From NCBI RefSeq assembly GCF_024703995.1, contig NZ_JAMXQV010000020.1:124001-188000 (forward strand): a stretch of DNA of 64,000 nucleotides, given 5' to 3'. Under the pieces are notes generated by a model. It had not been told where the DNA came from, ran no database searches, and saw only the letters and a program-made list of their open reading frames with translations. The DNA is from Amycolatopsis iheyensis. GTDB lineage: Bacteria > Actinomycetota > Actinomycetes > Mycobacteriales > Pseudonocardiaceae. A program made the translations under genes and the position numbers. How positions within the stretch are numbered: the stretch's first letter is position 1; each line of letters begins with the position of its first letter. Shown here one piece after another: positions 35,066-45,134 of the stretch.

Positions 35066-36714
35066 GCCTGGTCCCGCATCGGGATCCGCACACCGCGTTC
35101 GTCGGCGACGTCGTTCGCGCGCTCGTAGCCGGCGTCGACGTGCCGGATGACGCCCATGCCCGGGTCGTTGGTGAGCACGCGCTCGAGCTTCCGCGCGGCC
35201 AGCTCGGTGCCGTCGGCGACGCTGACCTGGCCGGCGTGGATCGAGCGGCCCATGCCGACGCCGCCACCGTGGTGGATCGACACCCAGCTGGCGCCCGACG
35301 AGGTGTTGACCAGCGCGTTGAGCAGCGGCCAGTCGGCGATCGCGTCGGAGCCGTCGGCCATGCCCTCGGTCTCGCGGTACGGCGAGGCGACGCTGCCGGA
35401 GTCGAGGTGGTCACGCCCGATGACGACCGGGGCCTTCAGCTCGCCGCTGGCGACCATCTCGTTGAACCGCAGGCCGGCCAGGTGCCGTTCGCCGTAGCCG
35501 AGCCAGCAGATCCGCGCCGGCAGGCCTTGGAAGGCAACGCGTTCGCCGGCCAGCTTGATCCAGCGCGCGAGGGATTCGTTCTCCGGGAACAGTTCCAGCA
35601 TCGCGCGGTCGGTGGCCGCGATGTCCTCGGGGTCACCCGAGAGCGCCGCCCAGCGGAACGGGCCGTTGCCCTCGCAGAACAGCGGGCGGATGTAGGCGGG
35701 CACGAAGCCTGGGAAGTCGAACGCGCGCTCGCAGCCGCCGAGCTTGGCCTCGCCGCGCAGGGAGTTGCCGTAGTCGAAGACCTCGGCGCCCTTGTCCATG
35801 AACCCGAGCATGGCCTCGACGTGCTCGGCCATCGACTCGCGAGCGCGGTCGGTGAACTCGTCGGGCTTCTTGGCCGCGTAGTCGTGCCAGTCTTCGACGC
35901 TGATGCCCTTGGGCAGGTAGGAAAGCGGGTCGTGCGCGGACGTCTGGTCGGTGACGATGTCGACCTCGACGCCGCGGCGCAGCAGCTCCGGCAGGATCTC
36001 GGCGGCGTTGCCGACGACGCCGACCGACAGCGGCCGCTTCTCCCGCTTCGCGCGGGTGACGCGCTCGATGGCGTTGTCGAGGTCGCCGGAGACCTCGTCG
36101 AGGTAGCGGTGCTCGACGCGGCGTTGCGCGCGCTGGGCGTCGCACTCGATGACCAGCGCGACGCCGTCGTTCATGGTCACGGCGAGCGGCTGCGCGCCAC
36201 CCATGCCGCCGAGGCCGGCGGTCACGGTGAGCGTGCCGCGCAGGGTGCCGCCGAACTTCTTCTTCGCGACCGCGGCGAACGTCTCGTAGGTGCCCTGGAG
36301 GATGCCCTGGGTGCCGATGTAGATCCACGAACCCGCGGTCATCTGGCCGTACATGGTCAGGCCCTGCTGCTCGAGGCGGCGGAACTCCGGCCAGGTCGCC
36401 CAGTCGCCGACGAGGTTCGAGTTGGCGAGCAGGACGCGCGGCGCCCACTCGTGCGTGCGGAACACGCCGACCGGCTTGCCGGACTGGACGAGCAGCGTCT
36501 CGTCGTCGTCCAAAGTGGTCAGTTCGCGGGTGATGGCGTCGAAGCTGGCCCAGTTGCGGGCGGCCTTGCCGGTGCCGCCGTAGACGACGAGGTCCTCGGG
36601 GCGCTCGGCGACCTCGGGGTCGAGGTTGTTGTGGAACATGCGCAGCGCGGCTTCGGTCTGCCACGACTTGGCGGTGAGCTGGGTGCCGCGGGCGGCACGG
36701 ACGACGCGGGACAT
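35062..36714 (-). CDS. hutU: Urocanate hydratase
   Basis: The 550-residue protein has the length and motifs of urocanase: VYGGTGKAARNW, YGQMTAGSWIYIGTQGILQGT cut into its NAD-binding segment, VTAGLGGMGGAQPLA, DQTSAHDP and the C-terminal HHGGGVGMGRSIHAGQV. The enzyme uses NAD+ as an electrophile to hydrate urocanate to imidazolonepropionate. The start at 36712-36714 lies two bases after the hutH stop and the end overlaps the M20 gene. Confidence 0.95.
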   Translation of the reverse strand: MSRVVRAARGTQLTAKSWQTEAALRMFHNNLDPEVAERPEDLVVYGGTGKAARNWASFDAITRELTTLDDDETLLVQSGKPVGVFRTHEWAPRVLLANSNLVGDWATWPEFRRLEQQGLTMYGQMTAGSWIYIGTQGILQGTYETFAAVAKKKFGGTLRGTLTVTAGLGGMGGAQPLAVTMNDGVALVIECDAQRAQRRVEHRYLDEVSGDLDNAIERVTRAKREKRPLSVGVVGNAAEILPELLRRGVEVDIVTDQTSAHDPLSYLPKGISVEDWHDYAAKKPDEFTDRARESMAEHVEAMLGFMDKGAEVFDYGNSLRGEAKLGGCERAFDFPGFVPAYIRPLFCEGNGPFRWAALSGDPEDIAATDRAMLELFPENESLARWIKLAGERVAFQGLPARICWLGYGERHLAGLRFNEMVASGELKAPVVIGRDHLDSGSVASPYRETEGMADGSDAIADWPLLNALVNTSSGASWVSIHHGGGVGMGRSIHAGQVSVADGTELAARKLERVLTNDPGMGVIRHVDAGYERANDVADERGVRIPMRDQA

Positions 36715-36716
36715 TC

Positions 36717-38243
36717 TCAGACCTCCAGACGGGCGGCGTCGAGGACGGCGCCGGAGCGGACGAGTTCTTCGGCGGCCGCGATCTCGGGCGCCAGGTGCCG
36801 GTCGGGGCCGGGGCCCGCGACCTTGGTGCGGAGCAGGTCCCGGACGCGGCCGGTGACCGGCGACGGCTCCAGCGGCGCCCGGAAGTCGAGCGCGCGGGCC
36901 GCCGTCAGCAGCTCGATGGCGAGCACGGTCGTCAGGCCGTCGACGGCCTTGCGCAGCTTCCGCGCGGCCGACCAGCCCATGGAGACGTGGTCTTCCTGCA
37001 TGGCGCTGCTCGGGATGGAGTCGACGGACGCTGGCACGGCGAGCCGCTTGAGCTCGCTGACCACCGCGGCCTGCGTGTACTGGGCGATCATGTGGCCGGA
37101 GTCGACGCCGGGGTCGTCGGCGAGGAACGGCGGCAGGCCGTGCGAGCGGGCCTTGTCGAGCATCCGGTCGGTGCGGCGCTCGGCGATGCTGGCGACGTCG
37201 GCGACCGGGATGGCCAGGAAGTCCAGCACGTAGGCGACGGGCGCGCCGTGGAAGTTGCCGTTGGACTCGACGCGGCCGTCGGCCAGCACGACCGGGTTGT
37301 CCACAGCGGACATCAGTTCCCGGTCGCCCACCAGCTCGGCGTGCGTGAGGCTGTCGCGCGCGGCGCCGTGGACCTGCGGGGCGCAGCGCAGCGAGTAGGC
37401 GTCCTGGACGCGGTTGCAGTCCGGGCCGCGGTGGCTCTCGACGATCTTCGAGCCCTGCAGGGCCTGCCACATCCGCGCCGCGGACGTCGCCTGGCCGGGG
37501 TGCGGGCGCAGGGCCTGCAGGTCGGCGGCGAAGGCGCGGTCGGTGCCGAGCAGCGCCTCGACGCTCATCGCCGCGGTGATGTCGGCGACGTCGAACAGCC
37601 GGTGCAGGTCGGCGGCGGCGAGCAGGAGCATGCCGAGCATGCCGTCGGTGCCGTTGGTGAGGGCGAGCCCCTCCTTCTCGGCGAGGACGACCGGCTCGAT
37701 GCCGGCCTGCTTCAGCGCTTCTCCGGCTTTTTGGATCTCTCCGCGGTACGTCACTTCGCCCTCGCCCATGAGCGCGAGTGCGACGGCGGCCAGCGGCGCG
37801 AGGTCGCCGGAGCAGCCGAGCGAGCCGTACTCGTGGACGATCGGCGTGATACCGGCGTTGAGCAGGGCCGCAAGCGCTTGCGCGGTCCCCGGCCGGACGC
37901 CGGTGTAGCCGCTGGCGAGGGTCCGCAGCCGCAGCAGCATCAGCCCGCGGACGACCTCGGTCTCGACGGCCGGCCCGGCACCCGCGGCGTGCGAGCGGAT
38001 CAGGCTGCGCTGCAGCGCGGTCCGGCTCTCGACGGGGATGTGACGGGTGGCGAGCGCGCCGAAGCCGGTCGAGACGCCGTACGTCGGGGTGACGGCGTGA
38101 GCGAGGTCTTCGATGTGCTGGCGGGTCGCGGCGAGGTTCTTCTCGGCCGCGTCCGAGAGCCCGACCGGCGCGTGGCCGCGGACGACGTCGACGACCTGGG
38201 CGGCGGTCAAGGGTTCGGAGCCCAGGAGCACTGTTTCCGGCAT
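36717..38243 (-). CDS. hutH: Histidine ammonia-lyase
   Basis: The 508-residue lyase starts at ATG 38241-38243 and heads the hut operon. The MIO cofactor triad reads Cys144-Ser-Gly in HEYGSLGCSGDLAPLA, where many bacterial enzymes have Ala-Ser-Gly; the variant keeps the cyclising Ser-Gly. YGVSTGFGAL, TNGTDGMLG, GRVESNGNFHG and the AMQEDHVSMG motif complete the active site. It deaminates L-histidine to urocanate. Confidence 0.95.
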   Translation of the reverse strand: MPETVLLGSEPLTAAQVVDVVRGHAPVGLSDAAEKNLAATRQHIEDLAHAVTPTYGVSTGFGALATRHIPVESRTALQRSLIRSHAAGAGPAVETEVVRGLMLLRLRTLASGYTGVRPGTAQALAALLNAGITPIVHEYGSLGCSGDLAPLAAVALALMGEGEVTYRGEIQKAGEALKQAGIEPVVLAEKEGLALTNGTDGMLGMLLLAAADLHRLFDVADITAAMSVEALLGTDRAFAADLQALRPHPGQATSAARMWQALQGSKIVESHRGPDCNRVQDAYSLRCAPQVHGAARDSLTHAELVGDRELMSAVDNPVVLADGRVESNGNFHGAPVAYVLDFLAIPVADVASIAERRTDRMLDKARSHGLPPFLADDPGVDSGHMIAQYTQAAVVSELKRLAVPASVDSIPSSAMQEDHVSMGWSAARKLRKAVDGLTTVLAIELLTAARALDFRAPLEPSPVTGRVRDLLRTKVAGPGPDRHLAPEIAAAEELVRSGAVLDAARLEV

Positions 38244-38296
38244 GGGCCCATTGGACAACGTCCTTCCCGCTGGTGGGATAGCCCATGGAGTGGTTC

Positions 38297-38314
38297 TGTC
38301 TGGCATCCCAGACA
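38297..38314. promoter_or_regulatory. Operator-like inverted repeat between hutH and the IclR gene
   Basis: TGTCTGG-CATC-CCAGACA is a perfect 7-bp inverted repeat with a 4-base spacer, 54 bases upstream of the hutH start. A site of this size in a divergent hut/IclR gap is a natural target for the IclR protein. Binding is inferred. Confidence 0.5.
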
Positions 38315-38330
38315 CCCGGACTACCCTGGC

Positions 38331-38420
38331 CCCAAGCGCCCCAATGTGGCGTTGGGTGCATCCAGCGCACCCAATGTGGCGTTCGGTGCGTCCAACGCAC
38401 CCAACGCCACATTGGGGCGC
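38331..38420. repeat. Long intergenic hairpin, copy 2 of a dispersed element
   Basis: A 22-bp stem with one mismatch (38370-38391 with 38395-38416) carries the same core (CCCAATGTGGCGTTCGG) and the same leading half-copy as the element at 19445-19538. Here it sits in a divergent promoter region, just before the IclR start, so it cannot simply be a terminator of flanking genes. Confidence 0.8.
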
Positions 38421-38438
38421 ATTCGGCTGGGAGGTTCG

Positions 38439-39221
38439 GTGGGTGACAGCAGTGAGGTGCCGGCGCTGCGTCGCGGGCTCGCGGTCCTGAGGCTCCTCGC
38501 CACGCGGCCCGGCCCGGTGACCGCTGCGGCGATCGCGCGTGAGGCCGGCCTCCCCCGGTCGACCACCTATCACCTGCTCAACGAGCTGGAAGCCGCCGGC
38601 TTCGTCGTGCACCTGCCCGCGGAACGCCGTTACGGCCTGGGCATCGCCGCGTTCGAGCTCGGCTCGGCCTACCTGCGGCACGACCCGCTCGAACGGCTGG
38701 CCGGGCCGTTGCTGCGCAAGCTCGTCGACCGGGTCGGGCACACCGCGCACCTGGGCGTGCTGCACGGCAACGAGTCGCTCTACCTGATCAAGGAGCGCCC
38801 CGCGCGACCGGAAACCCTGGTGACCGAGGTGGGTGTCCGGCTGCCGGGTCAGCTCACCGCGTCCGGCCGGGCGATCCTGCGGCACCTGCCGGCCCCGCAC
38901 GTGCGGGCGTTGTTCCCCGCGGCGTCGGCGTTCGTGCTCCGCACCGGCCGCGGCCCCGCCACTCTGGCCGAGCTGCGCCGCACGTTGACGGCCGAGCGCC
39001 GCCTGGGCTGGTCGGTCGAGGACGGCCACGTAACGGCCGGCTTCGCCTCGGTGGCCAGCGCCGTCTTCGACCACGGCGCCCGCCCGATGGCCGCGATCAG
39101 CGTGACCCTTCGCCACCACTGCGCGGCGGAACCGTGCACGGAAACCTGGCCCGAGCTGGCGTCCGAGGTGGCGGCCACGGCGGCCGAGCTGACCAGCCGG
39201 ATCGGCGGCCACCCGGGCTGA
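38439..39221 (+). CDS. IclR-family regulator, probable hut regulator
   Basis: The 260-residue protein starts at GTG 38439 after a GGGAGG ribosome site. The winged helix covers residues 6-65 (PVTAAAIAREAGLPRSTTYHLLNELEAAG, shown here only in part as AREAGLPRSTTYHLLNEL), and the IclR ligand domain follows with TASGRAILRHLP and HVTAGFASVASAVFD. It is divergent from hutH; control of the hut operon by histidine or urocanate is the likely role. Confidence 0.88.
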   Translation: MGDSSEVPALRRGLAVLRLLATRPGPVTAAAIAREAGLPRSTTYHLLNELEAAGFVVHLPAERRYGLGIAAFELGSAYLRHDPLERLAGPLLRKLVDRVGHTAHLGVLHGNESLYLIKERPARPETLVTEVGVRLPGQLTASGRAILRHLPAPHVRALFPAASAFVLRTGRGPATLAELRRTLTAERRLGWSVEDGHVTAGFASVASAVFDHGARPMAAISVTLRHHCAAEPCTETWPELASEVAATAAELTSRIGGHPG

Positions 39222-39313
39222 CGCGCTGGTGCGATCGGGGCAACTGTCACCGAACGGCTCGATTCCACTCCGCTGGGTTATTACCGTTGCTGAACAGCGG
39301 AGGGGCGCCGGCC

Positions 39314-40531
39314 ATGGATGACGCACGGGTGACGAGGGCCGGGTTCGGCGCGGTGCTCGCCGTCGCCGAGTTCCGGGCCATGTGGGCCGCCGAGCTGCTG
39401 TCCGTCTGCGGCGACCAGCTCGCCCGCGTCGCGCTCGCGGTCCTCGTCTACCAGCGCACGTCGTCGGCCGCCCTGACCGGCCTGACCTACGCCCTGACGT
39501 ACGTGCCCTCGCTGCTCGGCGGGGTGCTGCTGGCCGGCGCGGGTGACCGGTGGCCACGCCGGGACGTCATGGTCGCGGCCGACCTGGCGCGGGCCGCGCT
39601 GGTCGCCGTCATCGCGATCCCCGGCGTCCCGCTCTGGGTGTTGTGCGTGCTGGTCGCGGCGCTGACCGCGCTGGGCGGGCCGTTCAAGGCGGCGCAGCAG
39701 GCGTTGCTGCCGACGGTGCTCGCGGGCGAGCGGTACCTGGTCGGGATGGCCCTGCGGAACGTGACGATCCAGGGCGCGCAGCTGGCCGGCTTCGCCGGTG
39801 GCGGGCTGCTGATCGCCGCGCTCGCGCCGTCGGCCGCGCTGGCGCTGGACGCGGTGACGTTCGTGCTCTCGGCGGTGTTCCTGCTGGCCGGTGTCCGGCG
39901 GCGGTCGGCGGTCGCGGCGGCGGTGCGCCCGGCCTGGCTGTCGACGACCGGCGCCGGCATCCGGCTGATCTGGCGCGATCCGGCCCTGCGGACGCTGGTG
40001 GCGCTCAACTGGCTGGCCGGGTTCTACATCGTGCCGGAGGCGCTGGCCGCGCCGTACGCGGCCGGGATCGGCGCGGGCGCGACGCTGGTGGGCCTGCTCA
40101 TGGCGGCGGACCCGGCGGGCAGCGTGCTCGGCGGGATCGTGTTCGGGAAGTGGGTCCCGGAGCGCGTGCAGGTCCGCCTGCTCGGCTGGCTCGGAATCGC
40201 CGCGGGGCTACCGCTGGTGGTGTTCGTCTTCCGGCCGGGGCTGGTGCCGGCGGTGCTGCTGCTGGCGGTGTCCGGGCTGCTGGCCACGGGCTACAACATC
40301 CAGGGCACGGTGTCGTTCATGCGGCGGGTGCCGGACGAGCACCGCGCGCAGTGCGCCGGCGTGAACTCGGCGGGGCTGATCACGGTGCAGGGGGTGGGCG
40401 CGGCCGCGGCGGGCGCGCTGGCCGACGTGCTGAGCCCGGCGCACACCATCGCCGTGGCCGGGGCGGCGGGTGCCGCGGTGGCCGTGCCGATCGCGAGGGC
40501 GTGGCGCCGGGTCGGGCGGGAGGATCCATGA
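39314..40531 (+). CDS. Major facilitator superfamily transporter
   Basis: The 405-residue membrane protein has about twelve hydrophobic helices and the loop 2-3 motif GDRWPRRDVM near residue 77, a form of the MFS GDRxGRR signature. The N-terminal FRAMWAAELLSVCGDQLARVALAVLVY is typical of the putative-drug-exporter group (MFS_3/TMR). The substrate is unknown. It is in the same direction as the diguanylate cyclase gene 79 bases downstream but shows no coupling. Confidence 0.87.
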   Translation: MDDARVTRAGFGAVLAVAEFRAMWAAELLSVCGDQLARVALAVLVYQRTSSAALTGLTYALTYVPSLLGGVLLAGAGDRWPRRDVMVAADLARAALVAVIAIPGVPLWVLCVLVAALTALGGPFKAAQQALLPTVLAGERYLVGMALRNVTIQGAQLAGFAGGGLLIAALAPSAALALDAVTFVLSAVFLLAGVRRRSAVAAAVRPAWLSTTGAGIRLIWRDPALRTLVALNWLAGFYIVPEALAAPYAAGIGAGATLVGLLMAADPAGSVLGGIVFGKWVPERVQVRLLGWLGIAAGLPLVVFVFRPGLVPAVLLLAVSGLLATGYNIQGTVSFMRRVPDEHRAQCAGVNSAGLITVQGVGAAAAGALADVLSPAHTIAVAGAAGAAVAVPIARAWRRVGREDP

Positions 40532-40610
40532 CCTCAGTTGTCGCGTCCGCACATGGCGCGCCTCCCTTCGCCACCTCGAGCCGGACCGGCTCCGTCACCG
40601 GCCGGACACC

Positions 40611-41909
<1,299 letters not shown>

Positions 41910-41913
41910 GAGG

Positions 41914-42123
41914 TCAGACGGCCCGCTGCCGCCGCCCGGCGTCGAGCCCGAGCATGGCAAGAAGCTCGGCACACTCCCGAACATCGGAGGAGTGCCCGGC
42001 AACGGTCATGACGGCCCGGGCATTCTGCTCGGCAATCCGTTCGGCCTCCTCGGCCCGTATGACACCCATACGGCTGTCTTCATCACTGGCGGTAGAGCTA
42101 CCACTGTGCCGGGCCCAGGTCAT
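41914..42123 (-). CDS. Small conserved-looking protein, unknown
   Basis: From the ATG at 42121-42123 this gives 69 residues; an earlier start at 42183 would add 20 low-complexity residues. The core (MGVIRAEEAERIAEQNARAV and SSDVRECAELLAMLGL) is helical, without membrane segments or known motifs. Codon use is typical of the genome. It is convergent with the cyclase gene and ends five bases from it. Confidence 0.5.
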   Translation of the reverse strand: MTWARHSGSSTASDEDSRMGVIRAEEAERIAEQNARAVMTVAGHSSDVRECAELLAMLGLDAGRRQRAV

Positions 42124-42645
42124 CTGGCCACCTACTTCCGGCTCCGCGGGTGCGGAGCCATGGTCGGGGCTCAAGCATGACACTTACACAAATTTCACTC
42201 GCACGTGGGCCCCATCACAGGGTTTATATTGCTGAGGGTAGTTGTGCTGATACGGGTTCCCCGGCCTTCGCCGCGGCTTGGAATGTTGGCGCCGGAAAAG
42301 CCCTCCGGCACCCCGAAGCTTTGATTGTGACTACGGCTTCGGATCGGGGTGCGGGGGGTCTGGATCCTCGTCGGTGTGGGTTTGCGAGGTACCCGCAGCT
42401 CGCGTAGCTGAGCCAGACCGCCGAGGGTGCGAGGCGAGCCTGCGAGCGGAAGCCGAGCCTCGTCAGTGCTGGTTGCGAAGTGCCTGCGGCTCGCGTGGCC
42501 GGAGGGACTGCCGAGCCAGCCCTACCAGAAGCGAAGCGAGCCCCAGCGGAGCGACAGCGAAGCAAGCCAACCCAGCGAAGCGACAGCGAAGCAAGCCACC
42601 CAGGGGCGAAGCCCCGAAAGGGGGCTAGGGGGCGAAGCCCCCAGC

Positions 42646-42699
42646 GGGGGTCCAGGGGGCGGAGCCCGCCTGGCGGGGGTCTGGGGGTTCGACCCCCAG
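42646..42699. repeat. T-arm-like dispersed element, copy 1
   Basis: The element runs from GGGGGTCCAGG to a terminal hairpin CTGGGGGTTCGACCCCCAG, whose GGTTCGA loop imitates a tRNA T-arm. It lies directly beyond the ssrA terminator. Copy 2, almost identical, lies at 55321-55374 beyond a tRNA terminator. Confidence 0.75.
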
Positions 42700-42720
42700 A
42701 AAACATGGACGAAACCGAAG

Positions 42721-42754
42721 AGAAGGCCCAGCCCCGAAGGGGCGTAGGCCTTCT
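42721..42754 (-). terminator. Intrinsic terminator of ssrA
   Basis: An 8-bp outer stem (AGAAGGCC with GGCCTTCT) and a 5-bp inner stem (GCCCC/GGGGC) lie five bases beyond the 3' end of the tmRNA gene. On the minus strand it is followed by a T-containing tail rather than a clean T-run. Confidence 0.7.
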
Positions 42755-42758
42755 CGAA

Positions 42759-43126
42759 GGTGGAGGTGCCGGGAATTGAACCCGGGTCCTCTGGCGTATC
42801 AGCAGGGCTTCTCCGTGCGCAGTCCGCTACGTCTCTACTTGACTCCCTCGGTCACGCGAACAAGCCGAGGTGACGAGCCCAGCCACTGTTTGCTTCACGA
42901 CCAGTCCCCGTGGCCGGGATGGTCGCTGAGCCTCCTAGCTGATGCCGGTACCCGGGCCGGAGGCGAACCCGGGCCGACAGAGACGCACTCGCTCAGGCGG
43001 CGAGGGCGTACTCGCGCTGACTGGAGTCGGCGCTTATTTGGTTGCGATGACGCTTAACGGTGGTCTCTCGCCTGCACCGGCACGCTTCTCCTGAATCAAC
43101 GTCCAAAGTCGAAACCGTTCACCCCC
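42759..43126 (-). ncRNA. ssrA: Transfer-messenger RNA
   Basis: The 5' end (minus strand) reads GGGGGTGAACGGTTTCGAC and pairs with the 3' strand CACCTCC, forming the alanine-type acceptor stem; the T-arm near the 3' end reads GGTTCAATTCC within CCGGG pairing. The tag frame gives ADSSQREYALAA followed by TGA (about 42993-43030), matching the actinobacterial tag pattern. The molecule rescues stalled ribosomes with SmpB, whose gene is at 48751-49233. ACC is encoded at the 3' end and the final A appears not to be. Confidence 0.96.
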
Positions 43127-43290
43127 TTGGTGGGACACAACCTGTCCATCATAACGCGTGGCGCCACCTCAATAGTCCGGCGGCCGGGGTAGGGCCAGCC
43201 CTACCGGGAGGATGCCCGTGCGCACCATGTCGGCGAGCCCTCGGCAAAGCCACGATGGAAGTCATCGTGGGAGCTGAAGGGAGCCTGGTC

Positions 43291-43965
43291 ATGGGTGGCG
43301 AGAGGCGGGATCCGCCGTTCGGCGGTTCGGTGGCGTTCTTGCTGATGAACCTGCCGCTGGGGGTGGTGGCGTTCGCGGTGCTGACGTCGTTCACCGCGGC
43401 CGGGCTGGGGACCGCCGTGGTGTGGGTCGGGGTGGGGTTGCTCGCCGTGCTGGTGCTGGCCGTGCGGGGGGCCGCGCGGCTCGAACGGGCGCGGGTTTAC
43501 GCCCTTCTCGACCGGTACGTCGATCTGCCGTACCTGCCCTTGCCGGCCGGTGGGCAGAAGGAGCGGTGGAAGGGGCGGCTGAAGGATCCGTCGACGTGGC
43601 GGGACCTGGCCTATTTCTTCCTGCTGTTCCCGCTGGGGATCATCGAATTTGTGCTGGTGACGACGTTCTGGTCGACCAGCCTGGCGTTGGCGGGGCTGCC
43701 GATCTACTTCCGGTGGCTGCCGGAGGGCGCGTACTACTTCCCCTCCTACGACGTGCGGTGGCTGACCGTGGATTCGACCGTCGAGGCGCTACCGTGGGCA
43801 GCGCTGGGGGTGCTGTTCATCGCGTTGTCCGTCGCGCTGACGAAGGCGCTGGCGGGGATGCACGCCCGGCTGGCGAACGCGCTGCTGGGCACGACCGTGG
43901 CCCAGCGCCGCCGGATGGAGCGCTGGTGGGCGGAAGCGGAAGAGAAGAACCTGGTGGCGGGATGA
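43291..43965 (+). CDS. Stand-alone membrane sensor-domain protein
   Basis: The 224-residue protein starts at ATG 43291 (an ATG at 43255 lacks a ribosome site, whereas AAGGGAG precedes 43291). It has four membrane helices (about 15-45, 45-60, 115-145 and 175-195). Residues around DPSTWRDLAYFFLLFPLGII match the sensor part of the next gene (DPTTWRDLAYLMAAFPLACV), so it is a kinase-less paralogue of that sensor. It overlaps the kinase gene by four bases and probably modulates it. Confidence 0.8.
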   Translation: MGGERRDPPFGGSVAFLLMNLPLGVVAFAVLTSFTAAGLGTAVVWVGVGLLAVLVLAVRGAARLERARVYALLDRYVDLPYLPLPAGGQKERWKGRLKDPSTWRDLAYFFLLFPLGIIEFVLVTTFWSTSLALAGLPIYFRWLPEGAYYFPSYDVRWLTVDSTVEALPWAALGVLFIALSVALTKALAGMHARLANALLGTTVAQRRRMERWWAEAEEKNLVAG

Positions 43966-45095
43966 GCGAGACGCAGCAGCTGGAGCACCCGCGGCCGCAC
44001 CCGGCTCGCACGATCGTCTACATGATCACCGGCTTCGTCTTCCGGCTCGTGCAGTTCGTGCTGGTCGTGACCGGGATCGCGGTCGGGGTCGGCACGGCGG
44101 TGGTGTGGGTCGGGTTCCCGATCCTGCTGGCGACGACGAGTTTCATCCGCTGGTCGGGCGACCGGGAGCGGAGCTGGCTGAAGACGATGCTGCGCGTGCC
44201 GCTGCCGCCTGTCGAACGGCGTCCCTATGAAGAGGGGCAGCCGCTGCTGCGCCGGTGGATGGTCCGGCTGAGCGACCCGACCACGTGGCGTGACCTGGCG
44301 TACCTGATGGCCGCGTTCCCGCTGGCCTGCGTGGAGCTCGCGGTCGGGATCGCGTCGATCGTGCTGCTGCCGATGGCGATCTGGGTGACGCCGTGGCTGG
44401 GCTGGCTGCACGGCGAGCTCGGGGTCGCGTTGCTGGGCCCGAACCGCACCCAGCGGCTGGAGCAGAAGGCCGAGCGGCTGCAGGCGTCCCGCGCGAGGGG
44501 CGTCGACGCCGCGGAGGCCGAACGCCGGCGCATCGAGCGTGACCTGCACGACGGCGCGCAGCAGCGGCTGGTGGCCGTCGCGATGAGCTTGGGGCGGGCG
44601 AAGTCGAAGTTCGACCAGGATCCCGACGCGGTGCGGGAGCTGATCGACGAGGCGCACTCGGACGCAAAGCTCGCCGTGTCGGAGCTGCGGGACCTGGCGC
44701 GTGGCATCTACCCCGCGGTGCTCGGTGACCGGGGGCTCGACGCGGCGTTGTCGGCGCAGACGGCGAAGTCGCCGATCCCGGTGGACGTCTCGGTGGACGT
44801 CGAGCCGCGGCCGCCGGCGGCGGTGGAGACGACGGCCTACTTCATCGTTGGCGAGACGCTGACGAACATCGCGAAGCACTCCGGAGCGTCCGAAGCGGGT
44901 GTGAAGGTGTGGCGGACCGACGACCACGTGGTCGTCGAGATCACCGACAACGGTCACGGCGGCGCCGAGGTGCGCCCCGGCGGGGGGCTGGCCGGGCTGG
45001 CCGACCGCGCCGCGACCATCGACGGTGTGATCACGGTCGTCAGCCCGGTGGGCGGGCCGACGGTGATCCGGGCTGACCTGCCCTGCCAATGGTGA
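43962..45095 (+). CDS. Sensor histidine kinase (NarL/LiaS-type)
   Basis: The 377-residue protein has an N-terminal sensor domain with four membrane helices (about 20-60 and 105-150). It then has a HisKA_3 helix with the phospho-acceptor in RRIERDLHDGAQQRLV, and an HATPase domain with NIAKHSGAS, EITDNGHGG and GGGLAGLADR. It phosphorylates the response regulator encoded 39 bases downstream. The sensor domain suggests membrane or cell-wall stress signals, which is a family-level inference. Confidence 0.93.
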   Translation: MSETQQLEHPRPHPARTIVYMITGFVFRLVQFVLVVTGIAVGVGTAVVWVGFPILLATTSFIRWSGDRERSWLKTMLRVPLPPVERRPYEEGQPLLRRWMVRLSDPTTWRDLAYLMAAFPLACVELAVGIASIVLLPMAIWVTPWLGWLHGELGVALLGPNRTQRLEQKAERLQASRARGVDAAEAERRRIERDLHDGAQQRLVAVAMSLGRAKSKFDQDPDAVRELIDEAHSDAKLAVSELRDLARGIYPAVLGDRGLDAALSAQTAKSPIPVDVSVDVEPRPPAAVETTAYFIVGETLTNIAKHSGASEAGVKVWRTDDHVVVEITDNGHGGAEVRPGGGLAGLADRAATIDGVITVVSPVGGPTVIRADLPCQW

Positions 45096-45134
45096 ATAAG
45101 CTGGCTCCCGTTCATCCACGAACCTGGGGGCCGG

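Larger units (their letters stand above)
42184..42758. other. Repeat-rich spacer downstream of ssrA, no gene seen
   Basis: About 575 bases without a credible gene. The right half is built from short direct and inverted repeats: GCGAAGC/GCGACAGCGAAGCAAGCC units (42532-42600), then back-to-back hairpins with GGGGCGAAGCCCC and GGGGGCGAAGCCCCC (42602-42645). The left half (42184-42500) is less biased in base composition than the genes around it. It may be a decayed or variable region. Confidence 0.6.

Noticed and set aside
41914..42183. Longer start for the small gene after the cyclase
   Set aside because: The extra 20 residues are low complexity with no ribosome site; the ATG at 42121-42123 is preferred though not certain.
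42532..42600. CRISPR-like array
   Set aside because: Repeats are 7-20 bases, irregular and without unique spacers; no cas genes.
42681..42700. Possible tRNA at the GGTTCGA hairpin near ssrA
   Set aside because: Only a T-arm-like hairpin is present; no anticodon arm, D-arm or acceptor stem can be folded around it.
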